Positions 21,201 through 32,402 are shown, counted from the first letter of the stretch. The stretch is DNA of 64,000 bases from Siderastrea radians (GCA_964017195.1 OZ024888.1:11479701-11543700), one strand, 5' to 3'. Notes: generated by a model from the sequence alone, not told the origin. Program-made: numbers and translations.

Positions 21201-24200
21201 TGTGCTATACAACAAATTCATATATATATTTAACAATTATTCTACGAGGGCGCACTGGATATCGAATGTTATTATTCAACAAATTGTCACTATGCCCATA
21301 TATGGTGAGGAAGCCTTCAATATCTGTCATCCTTGCATGATAGATATCCAGTGTTATTATTCAGCAAATTGTCACTGTGCCCATATATGGTAAGGAAGCC
21401 CTCAATATCTGTCATCCGTAGATGACAGATATCATACGATATACGTAAATGACCATATTTGGAAGTGCACTGCAGATTTTCTTTCATTGCTTGTTTGGCG
21501 GCCATTTTGAGAAGCAGTGTTCTCCGGAAATTTTAACTCCCTGGAAGAAACTTTCCACGATTAAATGCTCTCAAAAAGTCAACAAGTATTTGCTTCAGCT
21601 CACAAAGATATCCAGAGGTTGACTTGGAATTTTCATAGTGAGAACTCAACCAAGAAAATGCTATTGCGAACGAAGCAGCACACTTGCTCACGGAAAGTTG
21701 TAAAGACTAATATTCTCGGTAAGGTAGCAATATTTTTTTTACTTTGTCTTGTCATTTCCAAACATGAGTTTGTAAATAAGTCTTTTTAAGTGAACGGTAG
21801 TAAACTTCGTTTTCTTGAAGTTCCGTTTTGATTTGTATTATGTGTTGCTAGCTTTTAGCATTTTCATCATAGAGCCGTAGTTTTCCTCGTTCTGAAAATG
21901 GTAGTCGATGGGAATTTGTTGAATAATAAAACAATTATCCTGCTCAATCTTGGGGAATATCCCCTGATTTAGCCAACTCGGCCTACGGCCTCGTCAGCTA
22001 AGTATCAGGTGATATTCCGCGCGATTTCGCAGGATAATTGTTAAATATACGTAGATGACCATATTTGGAAGTGCACCGCAGATCTTCTTTCGCGGCTTGT
22101 TAGGGCGGCCATTTTGAAAAGCGAGGGAGTTTTAGCAGTGTTTTCCACAAATTCAAAAACTCTCTGAAAGAAATTTTTCAAGATTTGATGCTCAGAGAAA
22201 GCCGACGAGTATTTGCTTCAGCTTACGAAGATATTGAGCGATTGATTTGGAATTTTTGAAGTGAGAACTCAACCAAGAAAATGCTATTGGTTGCGAAGGA
22301 GAAACTTCAAACTCACTTGCTCACGGAAAGTTGAAAAGTTAAAAAGATTTTAATTCACAAGGAGAGGACTTATTCTCGGTAAGATAGCAATATTTTTCCT
22401 ACTTTTAACTTGTCATTACCAAGCATGAGATTGGAAATAAGTCTACTTGAAGTGAACGTTAGTAAACTTTGATTTCTTGAAATTTTGCTTTTGTGTTTAT
22501 TATTTGTTGCAAGCCTTAGGCGTTTTTATCATACAACTGAAGTTTTTTGTTGTTGTGAAAATGGTAGACGATGAGAATTTGTTGAATAATAAAACAATTA
22601 TCCTGCTCAATCTTGCGGAATATCCCCTGATTTAGCCAACTCGGCCTACGGCCTCGTCGGCTAAGTATCAGGAGATATTCCGTGCGATTTCGCAGGATAA
22701 TTGTTAAATAGATAACCAACGAGGAGCGTAGCGCCGAGTTGGTTATAATCATTTGATATCCAGCAAGCCCGAGTAGAATAATTGTTTTATTAAAAACTTA
22801 AACACTATTTAAACAAAAAATCAAGAAAGAACGGGGAAAATGAGAAAAGAAATTTAAAAGGAACAAGAATCGATGACATGACTGAACGAAAAAGGCGCCA
22901 AAACTTGGGAAGTGTTGCAGCGTTTCATTGCAAAGCTGAATGAATCAATCAAAACTGCTCGAAAGTGAGCAAGTAGCCCGTCAAGTTTTGGAAAAAAAAT
23001 TTTCTAATTTTGGCTCTGAAAAATGGTACATGTTTAATTTTTCCTAAAACATCGTTCAAAGCGGATTGAAGCTGTACAATTTCACCATATTAGCTGCTGG
23101 AGTTGAAACTGAACAAGTTTAGTTGTTCGCACAACGGAGCTATCATGTGCGTGTTTGATCGAACTGAAGACAGAACAAATTTGAACTTGAAGAGGTAATT
23201 TCTATGCAGTTCAGAAGCAAGATTACTGTAGCGAGGAACATTGGAATTCACCATGCATCATAGTTTGTTAAACGCAAAGCGCAAAATGCAGTTGTTCTCA
23301 GTTTAGAGGTTGCGGACGGAATGGTAAACACAACATTCAAACAACTGGAAAAGCGATTCAACTCCGTTTAAGTGGCATCCGATTTCTATCTGAGCATTTG
23401 GACCTGTTGGCACACAGAGCTACAACGAGTGCAGGTAAACCAGTGTCAATTTTGCTTGTTAAAGCCGAAAAAGATCTCGCCTTTCCTTCCTTCTTGGTAG
23501 TTTGCAGCTGTATTTTTTCTAGTACTTGTTTAGACCGCCTCATGATTTTCGCACCGACTCGCCATGAATGTGTGATAGTTTTTATTAAATGCTCCTGCCC
23601 CATTTCACTGGTTTAATTTATGTCTTGTCTTGATATTTTGAAGTGGAAAGCCTTCCTGATAAAACCTACCGTTTGTTCAATTTCAATGATCGACGTCACG
23701 ATCGATGAAAGAAATTAAGCTTAATTGTAAACACAACGCTTAATGCTTAAATCTCTATTTCTGCGCAGTTTCTTCAAACAATTTGGAATTGTGTTAGACT
23801 ACGCTGTTGGTGATGCTTGTTGGTGACGCTGTTAGAATTTCTGCTTGATTTAAATTCGCTGCCAAGTGATTTTTCTCGTCCATTTTTCTCGCTGGGTTGC
23901 TCGCGAGGAAAAGACTTTCAGCTCACTTTGAGTGTTCATTGTCCATATTTGGTCGTAGCAGGTATATGAGCTAATAGCCTAGCTCCGTTCAGCCAATCAA
24001 AATGCTAGAAATCCAATATACCTAGTCCAGTTTTTAATAATTACTTTTATTCTGGTAGTTCCCTAGCATGTAATGTAGTTTTGACCACTTCCGTAATAAT
24101 ATCTCTTTCAAACGCTGAAGGACACGTTAGAATCAAAGAAAAACCTAAAAATAACGATTCGCCTTTATTTTAAAGTACTCTACTATTTTTCTTAAACAAT

Positions 24201-25157
24201 ACATGTGTCTTTTGCTACTAATGGTGGCCAATGGGAATGGATTTTGTGCCTTGAAAAATTAGGCAATTTTTTTAAGTTTTAGGCTCATGTCTTAGAAAAA
24301 TCAGTTAAAAATCACTTGATATGTTCCTCTTGGTGTTCCAGGACATTCACTGTGTGAAAGAAGGGCCTTTAAGTTGGTTTTGAGGACGTTGCCTCCTTTT
24401 GTTACTACGCTTACGTTCTGCGCATCCGGGGATATTCGGGTTTCTTAAAGAATTTGTTCCCTAAAATACTTTTGCGCGGTTTATGACTATCTGGAAAAAG
24501 CAGATATTAGTAAGGGATATCAGAATCCAAAAAGAAAATTGGGGGTAACCACGCATTTTTCAGAGATAATCGAGCTTTAAAATTTGGAAAGAAATTGCCC
24601 TAAATTCTTTGTATTTTGACGCCTTTTCAGAATTATGGTTGCTTAGTTATCTCTGAAAAATGCGTGGCCACCCACATTTTTCATTTTGGATTCCAATAAC
24701 CCCTGCTATGATCTCAAGAGAACACAATATCAAGGGCATTGTGTTGCAATACATCAGGGGAAGGTGTTAACATGTTACAAAGTATAACGTTTTAAAAAAT
24801 GATTAAATACAAAAAAGTGATTTTAATTTAATAATCTTGTTCTAGAATTAATGGTTGTCCTTTACAAGGTTAAGTCAGCTTTCGGCAGTCAGGTTGGAAT
24901 TATCAGACCACTCAGGGAATTTTCCTGTTGTTTTTGACTGCAAGAGATTAGCTTCGTTACTGTAGAAAAAAAGATACAAACTTCTCAAGTCCTTTATGGG
25001 CGATAAATAGTATCAACAGACAGACCCGAGTCGAAATTTATGTCCGTTTGTCTTTTTCAGGAAATAAAAACGACTAGTTTTACAGTCTGTATGAAGGACT
25101 TGCAGCCCTACTACGCGCATCATGATCCTGTTACCATCAGCTATCTCGCTATTGGAG
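17410..25157 (+). CDS. Cassette A: three lectin-like repeats over five exons
   Basis: Exon lengths are 353, 165, 120, 126 and 97 nt, with junction phases 1, 0, 0, 0, 0 and 1. Repeat 1 runs LCHSLSF to VQWLAYDVVP with GWVERVNASGFEACV. Repeat 2 runs CVKITF to SWLALEDIP with IWVESISTSGFKICL. Repeat 3 runs FCQSVNF to ISYLAIG with EWIEEIKTTSFTVCM. The acceptor at 17409 (TTTGAAG) lacks a good pyrimidine tract and was chosen because it aligns with the start of cassette B. Confidence 0.75.
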
Positions 25158-25324
25158 GTATAATACGATTGTAGAAATCGTTGACTCACAACCAGATTGG
25201 CTGCCCTGGGCATAAACGCCCAGTTTAAATGCTGTTTACGCTATTAACAGTGTCTGGCTTAATAAAATAGACTACCTTCATTTGTTTTTATCGCGTCGGT
25301 TGATCAATCAATTAATAATTAGTA

Positions 25325-25356
<32 letters not shown>

Positions 25357-28300
25357 GTCAATCAGTCAGTCAGTCAGTCAGTCAGTCAGTCAATCATCCC
25401 ATCAATCAACTAACCAATCAATCAATCAATCAATCAATCAACCAATCATAACAGTAAATCATTTCATCCATCCATCCGTCCATCCGTCCATCCGTCCGTC
25501 CGTCCGTCCGTGCGTCCATCCGTTCGTTCTTTCGTTCTTTCGTTCATGTATTCGTTAGTTCGTTCGATACATGTAGTTCTTTTCACTTGTTCACCTCTTC
25601 ATTCGTTTACGCTTTCAGCCATCCAGTCACTCAGTCTGCCATATAAGCGATCAAAGATAATAATATAAACCATTTAATTTTTTCAATCTTTTTATTATTT
25701 TCTTCTTCTTGAAGACCTCCACCCATGCATTTCGGTCACGTGCCATTATTATGGCCAATGCCAGGCCTCCAGTCCAGTAGAGGCGCACTGTGCCTGTAAA
25801 ACAGGCTGCCCAACCTTTGAAGATCACGTGTGTGGGAGCAATGGGAAGACTTATCAGAACATCTGCTTCTACAAGTTGGACGTTTGCCAAACGCGCACAA
25901 ACATTACCATCTTACACAGTGGCTCGTGTTATGGTGAGTACTTCATTTGCGAGTTAGTGGTTTTTTAATCGCTGGAAAGGTTGATATAACCTTCCAAACC
26001 TTGTAAAAAAAAAGCAACAACAACAACAATAAGAAGACGTTTGCCAAACATTTTATAATGTGAAATTTTAGCTTTATAGAAGGCCAAGGAAATTCGGGAA
26101 ATTCGGGAAATTCGGTTTTTTAATCGCTGGAAAGGTTGATATAACCTTCCAAACCTTGTAAAAAAAAACAACAACAACAACAATAACTGTAACAACAATA
26201 AGAAGACGTTTGCCAAACATTTTATAATGTGAAATTTTAGCTTTATAGAAGGCCAAGGAAATTCGGGAATCTCGTACAAGAAACAAGACAATTTGCTTTG
26301 AAAAAGGCAGAATAAGAGTTGGTCAGCAAATACGTTCACAAAGGGCCTGAGGTGACTTGCATAAAACCTAACGCCTTCTGGTATAACTGCTAACGTCAGA
26401 CGTTAATATAGTGACTTTAACTGGAGTGAACGTCTGACGTTAGAAGGTACGCCAGACGTTAAGTTTTACGCAACTCGCCCCTGTGTTTGTTGACGTTTTA
26501 TGAAGACGACCTGGAAATGCACTGATGAAACGACAATACGTTTTGGGAGGTTAGTTAGACGAGATATAGAAAAGAGTCTCTTAGGGAGTTCGACAACCAC
26601 TTCTCTCTTTTTCTTTCCAGAATTCATCATGCAACGCGGTCGCCTCGCTCTTCACCTGGACACATCTGACGTCCAATGTGAGTCAGCGGTTTTTGAGAAC
26701 AAAACTTTTAACGACTTTCGCCGAGTTCACGTGCAAACTACGATTAATTACTTCAACGAAACTGGAGGCTTCGTCCACGATGCTGCAGTGACCTGGACAG
26801 AGAGGATATCCTCTGGAGGATTCAGCGCCTGCGTTTTGAAGGCAGGCCGCTTAGATCGTGAAACTCCAGACAAGGGGCTCACATTTATTGATTACATCGC
26901 CTATGAAGGAGCACCGGACGGCGCGGTGGCTGGAGAAGAGAGCCTTGTTTCGTGGTGGGATGGGACGCACTGTAGGCTCGTTAATATCCCTGAGGTACCT
27001 AGAATTGAAATTAAAAAAAAAAAAGACAAGTAACAGCCTAGTACCCAGGCGTTCTCTTCTCGCTCACACGACCTGGCGCGAAATTTTGTGACTTCACCGT
27101 CACGTCACGACATTTCGCACCAAGTCGAGTCGGGTGTGAAGGAGGAGAACGCCTGGGTACTAGGCTGGATAAGTAAGTGGTTTGCGGGAATAAAAGAGCG
27201 TGAAGAAGAGAAATCAAGCGAATGAGGACAGATGATATGTAGGTTCCACTGCATTTTGAACTGTGAAAATGGTTGGAGTTTTAAGCTTTGGGCGAAATGC
27301 CTTATCCTAAATATCGAAGAAACCGGCCCCCTCTTTCACAACCTCTTCAAGGGATCCTCTTTAAGCTAGAGACGCCTGGCAAAACTCTTGCTTCTCAATA
27401 TTGTTATTGAAATTGTAATCACTTGCCGAGGCCATTGCTTGGGTGTGGTTACAACCTTTGTTATAGGGCCTATTTAGACGGTACGATTTTTGCTTACGAT
27501 TGTCGTATGCGACTTTTTTAGCGAGCGCTGCACGCGTCAAGCAAGGGTCGTAAACAACTCCTCATTCAAACATTTTGATTGTGGCTGCGACTGTCGTAAA
27601 GTTTTAAAACATGTTTCAACCACATTTTTCGAGATTTTTTGCAACTGTCGTGAAGATTTTGTACGTCTGATTTAGACGACACGATTCGTGTTGCAGACAT
27701 GACGTGAGCAAGTCGCACACAACCGGCAGTTGTAAGCAAAAATCGTACCGTCTAAATCGGCCCTTGCCTGATCGCGAGTGTAACAACCACCATTTGCAGT
27801 TATTTTTGCAAGCGCTATAACCAGGTCGGATTTTGTGTATGTCTCTCTTTGTAGGGAAAATTCACAGACCCTCCTTACATACTAGTCACAGCTGAGCATA
27901 TGTGCACAGACCTCAAACATGATGCTGCCACTGTGTGGGTCGAAGATATCGCCATGAGTTCGTTCAGAATCTGCCTGCGAGAATTACAAGACTTCGATGG
28001 ATTACACGAGAATATCAGAGTGGTAATTAAGAATAGCATAGAATTAAATTTAATGAAAAGGTAGGGAAACCTTGGAAAGGCACTGCAATAAAACTGACCA
28101 AAGGGCGAGGTAGAAAATCGAGTTGGATATTGCAAGTAAAGTCCCTGATTTCTGAAGTGTCTGCAAGGGTCCGCTTAGATCTGTGAGCTAGCCATTTAGA
28201 AATAGTTCTTGGCTACAGCTTGTGGTTGGCATCTATATGAAGAGTAACATGCATTCGTCTTTGTTTCATTTAGAACTGGATCGCTTACAGGACTTTACCA

Positions 28301-31300
28301 GGCGGCATGGAAGCGGCTCATCATTTGGTACAATTCACCAATAACACTCTGCCCTCGGAAGGAAACAACAACGCTTTCTGTCAGGTATAAAATAGGTACA
28401 CACGCGTTGATGTTAGCGTTGTTTGATATTTTAAACAATAGACTTCTTTTGTCGAAGGCGCTATCTTGTGATAGGTTGCCCAAGGAAATTTGATGTTCAC
28501 AACAAATATTAGCCCAAGAACGCAGTTCTAGGGCTTATATGAAGTTTGAAAATCAAATTTCCGAGGGAACCTATCACACATAGGGCCTGAGACAGAAGGA
28601 TTCTATTGTTTTTATTGTACCTGACGCTAAATTTTGAGCAAAAATGGCCAAAAATGAGCACTGAGCGCTGATAGGCGCCCGCTGAGGAGAGACACGTCAC
28701 ATCATCGATTTCGACCAATAGAAACACGCCAAAATTTAGTGTGTTGTACTATCGCTGCAGGATCAGTAAGAACCTTTCCTAATCAGTTTTCATACATTAC
28801 ACAATCCTTAGTGATAGGTAATTCATGGCTACTGATAACAAGTGATAATCTATCCACCACTATTAGCCTCCACTTCTGTGAATAATTTTTAACTATTCGA
28901 TTCTAGGTAATCACATTTAATCGCACGTATGATCACGTGCCTACTGTGCTGATTACGGCGAGCCATAGCACGCGAGAAGGAAAAACCATGCCTCAGTACA
29001 ACAGCATAGCTGCCTGGGTCGAGGTATGACCTAAATAACTTATGATTTTAGAATCTCTTTCTTCAAGGAGGCCTTTAAACCTTTAAAAAGCTCTTTATTT
29101 TACAGGATTAACTCTTTACCAGAATTGGTCAAGAAAGAGAATGAATATTTTTAGTAGCTTTTAGCAGTAGGAGCTGGTATACTGTTTTCGTGCAAGCAGA
29201 ATTCCCTTCAATTCCTGGACTATTTGTTTGGTTTTTTGTTTTTTCCCGGCGCAAAAGATCGAAGGGTTATGCGTGAAGGGTAAAGGCACGACGCTGATAC
29301 TTCAATTCATGCAAACTTCAGAAAATGTGTTGATCTTCAAAATAGGACGGCTGAAGATTTTGAAATAAAGGGGCTGTTTACTTTCGGGGTTAGGGAGACT
29401 GTGAACAGTCTCTTTCCCCTCCTATCTCTTAGCGCGAGAAAAGCGCGAAGCGTGAGCGACGAGAACGCGTAGGTTTGATTACTAAATAGGTTTTCATTAA
29501 TAAATATTTTTATTGGATCTTGTGATGATATCTAATCATTTTGACAGTACATCACAACGACGAATTACCGAGTTTGCATGAAGGAGCTGAGCACACGTCA
29601 CGTTTATGACCCAGTTACAGTCACGTCACTTGTCATAGGTATTTTTATTTTATTTGTTTATTGTGTAGCTTTTGATCAGAGGCAAGTGCGACCCACGTTC
29701 ATTGTCAAAGCTAAAAGCTTATGGGTCGTGTGCTAAAAAAAGGTAAGGTCGCCACGAGCCAAGGAGGCCCACACAACCGGAGCTTATCCCGGTTTCTGTA
29801 GCATGAAGCAACTGAGAGCATTGCCACCCCACCCCCTGGATGGGATGCTAGTCCATCGCAGGGTTACCCCCAGCAGTATGTCGCCGGTGCCCATTTTATA
29901 CACCTGAGTGGAGAGAGACAATGTGGGGTAAAGTTTCTTGTCCAAGGAAACAACACGATGGCAGGGACTGGGCCTCGAACCAGCGACCTTCAGATCTGAA
30001 GTCCAACGCACTAACCACTACACCAGCGCACCCCCACTACACTAAAACATTGAAAATTCATAATACAGTTACAAATTACATACTAGGAAATCCAGTCGAA
30101 GTTTGAGTATGCATTTTAAACACGGTACAGTCTGCTTTGCATTGTCGTTCTGTTGTGTCACACTGAGCTTTGTTATTAACTGATAGTAAAACAAAGGAGT
30201 TCGAGTCAGGGATCTGAGAGCAGTTTGAAATTCAAAAGTCGTACTCTTAGCTTACTGCTACTGACCTTTTTAGACCTTCTTTTCTCTGGAAACTATGAGA
30301 CCCTGGTTAATTATTGAACTGAAATGAGGACCTTGAACTTTAGGTCTTTGCCGCAAGGTTTTATAAGAACCAGCTGATTTCTATTTGTGTTTCTTGAAAA
30401 TTTCAAAGATCGCTATCGAATCTCTTCAAGGTTTTGCGGTTATTCATTTTAAAAACGAGTTTGTCCATACCGCGTGGCCGCTTGTATCTCTTAACGAAGG
30501 CAGCGTTCACACTTCATGTCCTAGCCTTGTGCCCAGGTAACGTGCTTGGTGGGCTTCAATGTGAACTTAGCTTTTTTCTGCGTTACCGTGCCAAAACTTG
30601 AGCACCATCTGTACCAGGTACATGGTCTGAACCTTGTCCTCAGGCAGGCACTAACTTGTTGCATGGGCGCCAGTCTGTGTGCCATTCTCTTGAGTACCCA
30701 GCTGGCAAATAGTTCACTTGCTCTTGGCTTTTTTGAACTACAAATTTTAAAGAATATTGCAAGCCTTCGTCAACCTCGTCCCAAGGGCCTTCTTCTTGTT
30801 CAAAATGGCGGATCGGAGAACCCCTGGTCAAGGCTGCCAAAATGGCTCGAAAAATTCGTTAGAATTTTGTCACGTAAACACGTTGAAATGTCTTCGTTTC
30901 GTTTGAACAACGGTTTCAGATTGCAGAAAACAAACAGGTCCGCCAGATGCTGGAAACAACCTCCGAAAAAGCCATTTCATCATGTGTCACGAGACAAATT
31001 AATCCACGATTCTTGGAGTATTTCAGCAGCCTTGATCAGGGGTTTCTTCGATCCGCCATTTTAAACGAAGAGAAGACCCTAGGGACGAGATTGGGACAAC
31101 GATCGCGAATGGCCTGCAAGTCCATTCTAGTGCACTAGGCGCAAAAGGCTCGTCTTTGGCCTTGTCGTAAGACATTCTCAAGGCACCAGGGGACGCAAAT
31201 TTTTCAAACCTGCAATCCTCCGTCAACCCGTAGATGTTTTTCAAAAGTGCACCCAGCTGTTACCAACATCACTTCAATAATGCTACCCAGAATTATGTTA

Positions 31301-32402
31301 TTACAAACCTGGTTGCCCATGTGACATTCACCTACAAAACAGATACCTGCTAACAGACCAACCTTTTCAACTGATCGCTCCTCCATCATCGATATAAGTG
31401 GCCGGGTATTCTAAAATTGCCCCTTAAGATTGTATCCTAATGCAGTTTTTTCAAGTTCCAGAAGTCGGCAAACAGGTAAAATGATGCAAACTCGGCGAGC
31501 TTTTCAACTTTTCAAAAACATGATTGCATGCATGATTAGCGCGCGCACAACAACACCTCGACAAAAACGAACTGTTATAAAAACGATTACAAAACGTTTT
31601 CAACGTCTTCTTACCTTGGCTTTTCGATAATATACACTATAAAGTTGAATGTCGCTTTTCCTTATCTTTCAAATGACAAAATAAGTTATACTTCTGTCCG
31701 CTCATTAAAAAGAAAGTTTAAACTTTTGTTTTAAACAGGAGGACCATAAAAAGGCGCGAAATTTTCAACCAATCACTGGCTTGTTTTTTGGAGACGTCAA
31801 TACGTAATTATATATATTGAGATCCCAAACGCAATCGAAAGAAACTCAGAATCGTCATACTTTAAAGGGGTTATGTCACGCTGTTTTAGTATCTTTTTAA
31901 AAAGCTAAACAGTGTCTTAGCATCAATTGAATCCCCAAAATAATGGTCTAACTTTGTTATTTAAGACTATCGTACGGCACTGGGACTGTTCCCTGTCGTT
32001 TGTTGCTACCGATGGCAAAGATGGAAATGGATTGAATCTTGAAATAATTGGGCCAGTTTTTTCAAGTCTTGGTGCTATGTTCTCAAAAATCACCAAAAAA
32101 ATTATTATGGTTAGCTCTCCCTGATAAACTTCATTTGATATCTTCCTCATAGTTTTACAGGAGCATTTTGTGTATGAATAAAGGCACTAAGTAATGATTT
32201 AAGTACAGGATTGACCTAAAATAGCAAAATCCTCGTGACATAACCCTTTAAACTAGAGGTCGGCTGCGGGAACATCTCAGCATGCGCGTTTGAGGATCCC
32301 TCTTCGCCAACTTGGAGTAAAATGCAGGTGTCATGGAAACGACCGCTTCAATTTGCGACACTACTAACTATCTGCTTTTTTTCTTGACTGACAGGAAAGT
32401 GA
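17410..32402 (+). CDS. Modular H-type-lectin-like / Kazal protein (12 exons seen, 5' exon missing)
   Basis: Exons: 17410-17762, 18369-18533, 19029-19148, 20730-20855, 25061-25157, 25715-25933, 26621-26994, 27855-28022, 28274-28384, 28907-29023, 29548-29638, 32395-32402. Taking one carried-in base, they make one frame of about 650 codons with stop TGA at 32400. The first five and exons 7-11 are matching cassettes, each with three repeats of about 75 residues: Cys-V-x-F, then P-x-V, then W-V-E-x-I-x-x-x-x-F-x-x-C, then V-x-W-[IL]-A. That pattern resembles H-type lectin (GalNAc-binding beta-sandwich) domains plus an extra Cys pair. Exon 6 is a follistatin/Kazal-like module. Abundant Cys and N-glycosylation sequons (NAS, NET, NRT) suggest an extracellular protein. 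A Met at 17394 lies in frame but has no signal peptide, and cassette B implies a phase-1 splice site at 17409, so it is probably not the start. A Kazal-family identity is firm; the lectin assignment is tentative. Confidence 0.75.
17805..17875. repeat. ATG/GAT trinucleotide repeat
   Basis: Imperfect GATGAT/GACGAC run just after the first cassette A exon, in the intron. Confidence 0.85.
18020..18262. repeat. GAT trinucleotide microsatellite
   Basis: Long GATGAT array with a perfect core at about 18157-18212, in an intron of the lectin/Kazal gene. Poly-His, poly-Met and poly-Ile frames over it are artefacts. Confidence 0.95.
18707..18981. mobile_element. MITE with GCGGCTACA inverted repeats
   Basis: The left end GCGGCTACACGAGCAATTTT and the right end, mirrored as GCGGCTACATGAGCCATTTT, form long inverted arms extending through TGGTGATGCGAT. 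Non-coding; located in the intron upstream of exon 19029-19148. Confidence 0.8.
19780..20100. other. C-rich low-complexity intronic stretch
   Basis: Polypyrimidine-rich sequence with several C runs and CCCGC/CTTCC blocks. No gene or clear inverted repeat was seen. Overlapping minus-strand frames reflect composition only. Confidence 0.5.
21226..22790. mobile_element. Composite element with CAATTATTCTAC inverted ends and internal duplication
   Basis: Left end AACAATTATTCTACGAGGG and right end, mirrored as AACAATTATTCTACTCGGGC, both run into CTGGATATC. Inside, 21441-22046 and 22047-22709 are direct duplicates of about 0.6 kb. Each ends in a palindromic block (21931-22041 and 22594-22704) bounded by ACAATTATCCTGC and its mirror. 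An earlier pair of about 85-bp direct repeats (21258-21420) lies near the left end. No transposase was recognised. The related-looking region to about 24045 may be a further part of the same element. Confidence 0.7.
22791..24379. other. Intronic stretch without recognised genes
   Basis: AT-rich intron sequence between lectin cassette A exons 20730-20855 and 25061-25157. An inverted CCGTTCAGCCAATCAAAATGC to TTTTTAATAATTAC segment near 23990-24045 may be the far end of the element at 21226. No exon with the lectin-repeat pattern was found here. Confidence 0.4.
24380..24790. mobile_element. MITE-like hairpin
   Basis: Arms 24495-24585 and 24648-24735 are inverted copies sharing GAATCCAAAA.GAAAA and CCACGCATTTTTCAGAGATAA. 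The outer part begins GAGGACGTTGCCTCC. Non-coding. Confidence 0.7.
25326..25620. repeat. Compound tetranucleotide microsatellite array
   Basis: Successive runs of CAAT, CAGT, CCGT/CCAT and GTTC units, about 90 bases upstream of the Kazal exon acceptor. The transitions look like stepwise mutation of one tetranucleotide array. Confidence 0.93.
25715..25933 (+). CDS. Follistatin/Kazal-like exon between the two cassettes
   Basis: This exon encodes a Cys-rich N-terminal part (HPCISVTCHYYGQCQ, then AHCACKTGC) followed by a Kazal signature: CP-x6-CGSNGKTYQNICF, then C-x-T-R-T-N-I and H-S-G-S-C. Kazal domains are compact disulfide-bonded folds that inhibit serine proteases or act as structural modules in agrin and follistatin-type proteins. 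Both splice junctions are phase 1, so the exon can be gained or lost without frame change. The P1 position and inhibitory activity cannot be judged from sequence alone. Confidence 0.9.
25958..26275. repeat. Recent tandem duplication of about 155 bp in intron
   Basis: Two nearly identical copies (about 25960-26112 and 26113-26275) each contain TTTTTTAATCGCTGGAAAGG, an A run with CAACAACAA, and AAGACGTTTGCCAAACATTT. The second copy has an extra CAA/TAACTG insertion. High identity implies a recent event. Confidence 0.92.
26344..26483. mobile_element. Short hairpin MITE
   Basis: Left GAGGTGACTTGCATAAAACC and right end, mirrored as GGGCGAGTTGCGTAAAACTT, pair with internal AACGTCAGACGTTA repeats. 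140 bp, non-coding. Confidence 0.7.
26621..29638 (+). CDS. Cassette B: three lectin-like repeats over five exons
   Basis: Exon lengths are 374, 168, 111, 117 and 91 nt, with the same junction phases as cassette A. Repeat 1 contains VTWTERISSGGFSACV and IDYIAYEGAP. Repeat 2 contains VWVEDIAMSSFRICLREL and NWIAYRTLPG. Repeat 3 contains VITFNRTYDHVPTVLITASH, AAWVEYITTTNYRVCMKEL and TSLVIG. Exon-for-exon correspondence with cassette A shows a tandem duplication of the whole five-exon block. Cassette B spans 3 kb against 7.7 kb for A because A has large repeat insertions in its introns. Confidence 0.82.
27035..27166. mobile_element. Palindromic MITE, 132 bp
   Basis: Starts AGCCTAGTACCCAGGCGTTC and ends with the exact mirror; arms remain complementary through the CCTTCACACCCGACTCG-like interior. 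It lies just downstream of cassette B exon 26621-26994. Confidence 0.9.
27475..27764. mobile_element. MITE with AGGGCCNATTTAGACGG ends
   Basis: The left end AGGGCCTATTTAGACGGTAC is mirrored at the right with one mismatch, and the arms continue through GATTTTTGCTTAC. 290 bp, non-coding, ending about 90 bases before exon 27855-28022. Confidence 0.9.
29260..29515. repeat. Dispersed segment shared with the GPCR region, part 1
   Basis: Similar over its length to about 35920-36140. Shared blocks are AAAGGCACGACNCTGATACTTCAATTCA, ATCTCTTAGCG, AAGCGCGAA and ATTAATAAA. Located in the intron before cassette B exon 29548-29638. Confidence 0.7.
29690..30035 (-). mobile_element. tRNA-derived SINE with conserved central segment
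   Basis: On the minus strand the head reads GGTGCGCTGGTGTAGTGGTT, then AGTGCGTTGGACTTCAG and a B box GGTTCGAGGCC, a typical pol III promoter pair. The body contains GCGATGGACTAGCATCCCAT and CCAGGGGGTGG, a block I recognise from SINEs in many invertebrates. It lies antisense in the last large intron of the lectin/Kazal gene. A diverged body fragment lies at 3866-4015. Confidence 0.8.
30260..30430. repeat. Dispersed segment shared with the GPCR region, part 2
   Basis: Similar to about 36190-36345. Shared blocks are AGACCCTGGTTNATTATTG, GACCTTGAA.TTTNAGGTCTTTGCCG and ATCGNTATCGAATC. Together with 29260-29515 it matches one contiguous segment near the second GPCR copy, but here the two parts are separated by an exon and a SINE. 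Confidence 0.65.
30766..31092. mobile_element. Foldback MITE-like element
   Basis: Inverted arms at 30766-30840 and 31019-31092 share AAAATGGCGGATCG.AGAA and CCCCTG.TCAAGGCTGC. The overlapping reading frames of 60-170 codons have no family resemblance. Confidence 0.75.
31866..32247. mobile_element. TTAA-flanked MITE
   Basis: TTAA target duplications at 31862-31865 and 32248-32251. Terminal repeats are AGGGGTTATGTCACG and its mirror CGTGACATAACCCT. The left end resembles that of the larger element starting at 54484, so both belong to one family. It sits about 150 bases upstream of the proposed last lectin/Kazal exon. Confidence 0.88.

Noticed and set aside
30546..31064. 172-codon frame
   Set aside because: Covers a foldback element with inverted arms; no motif and no conservation to compare.
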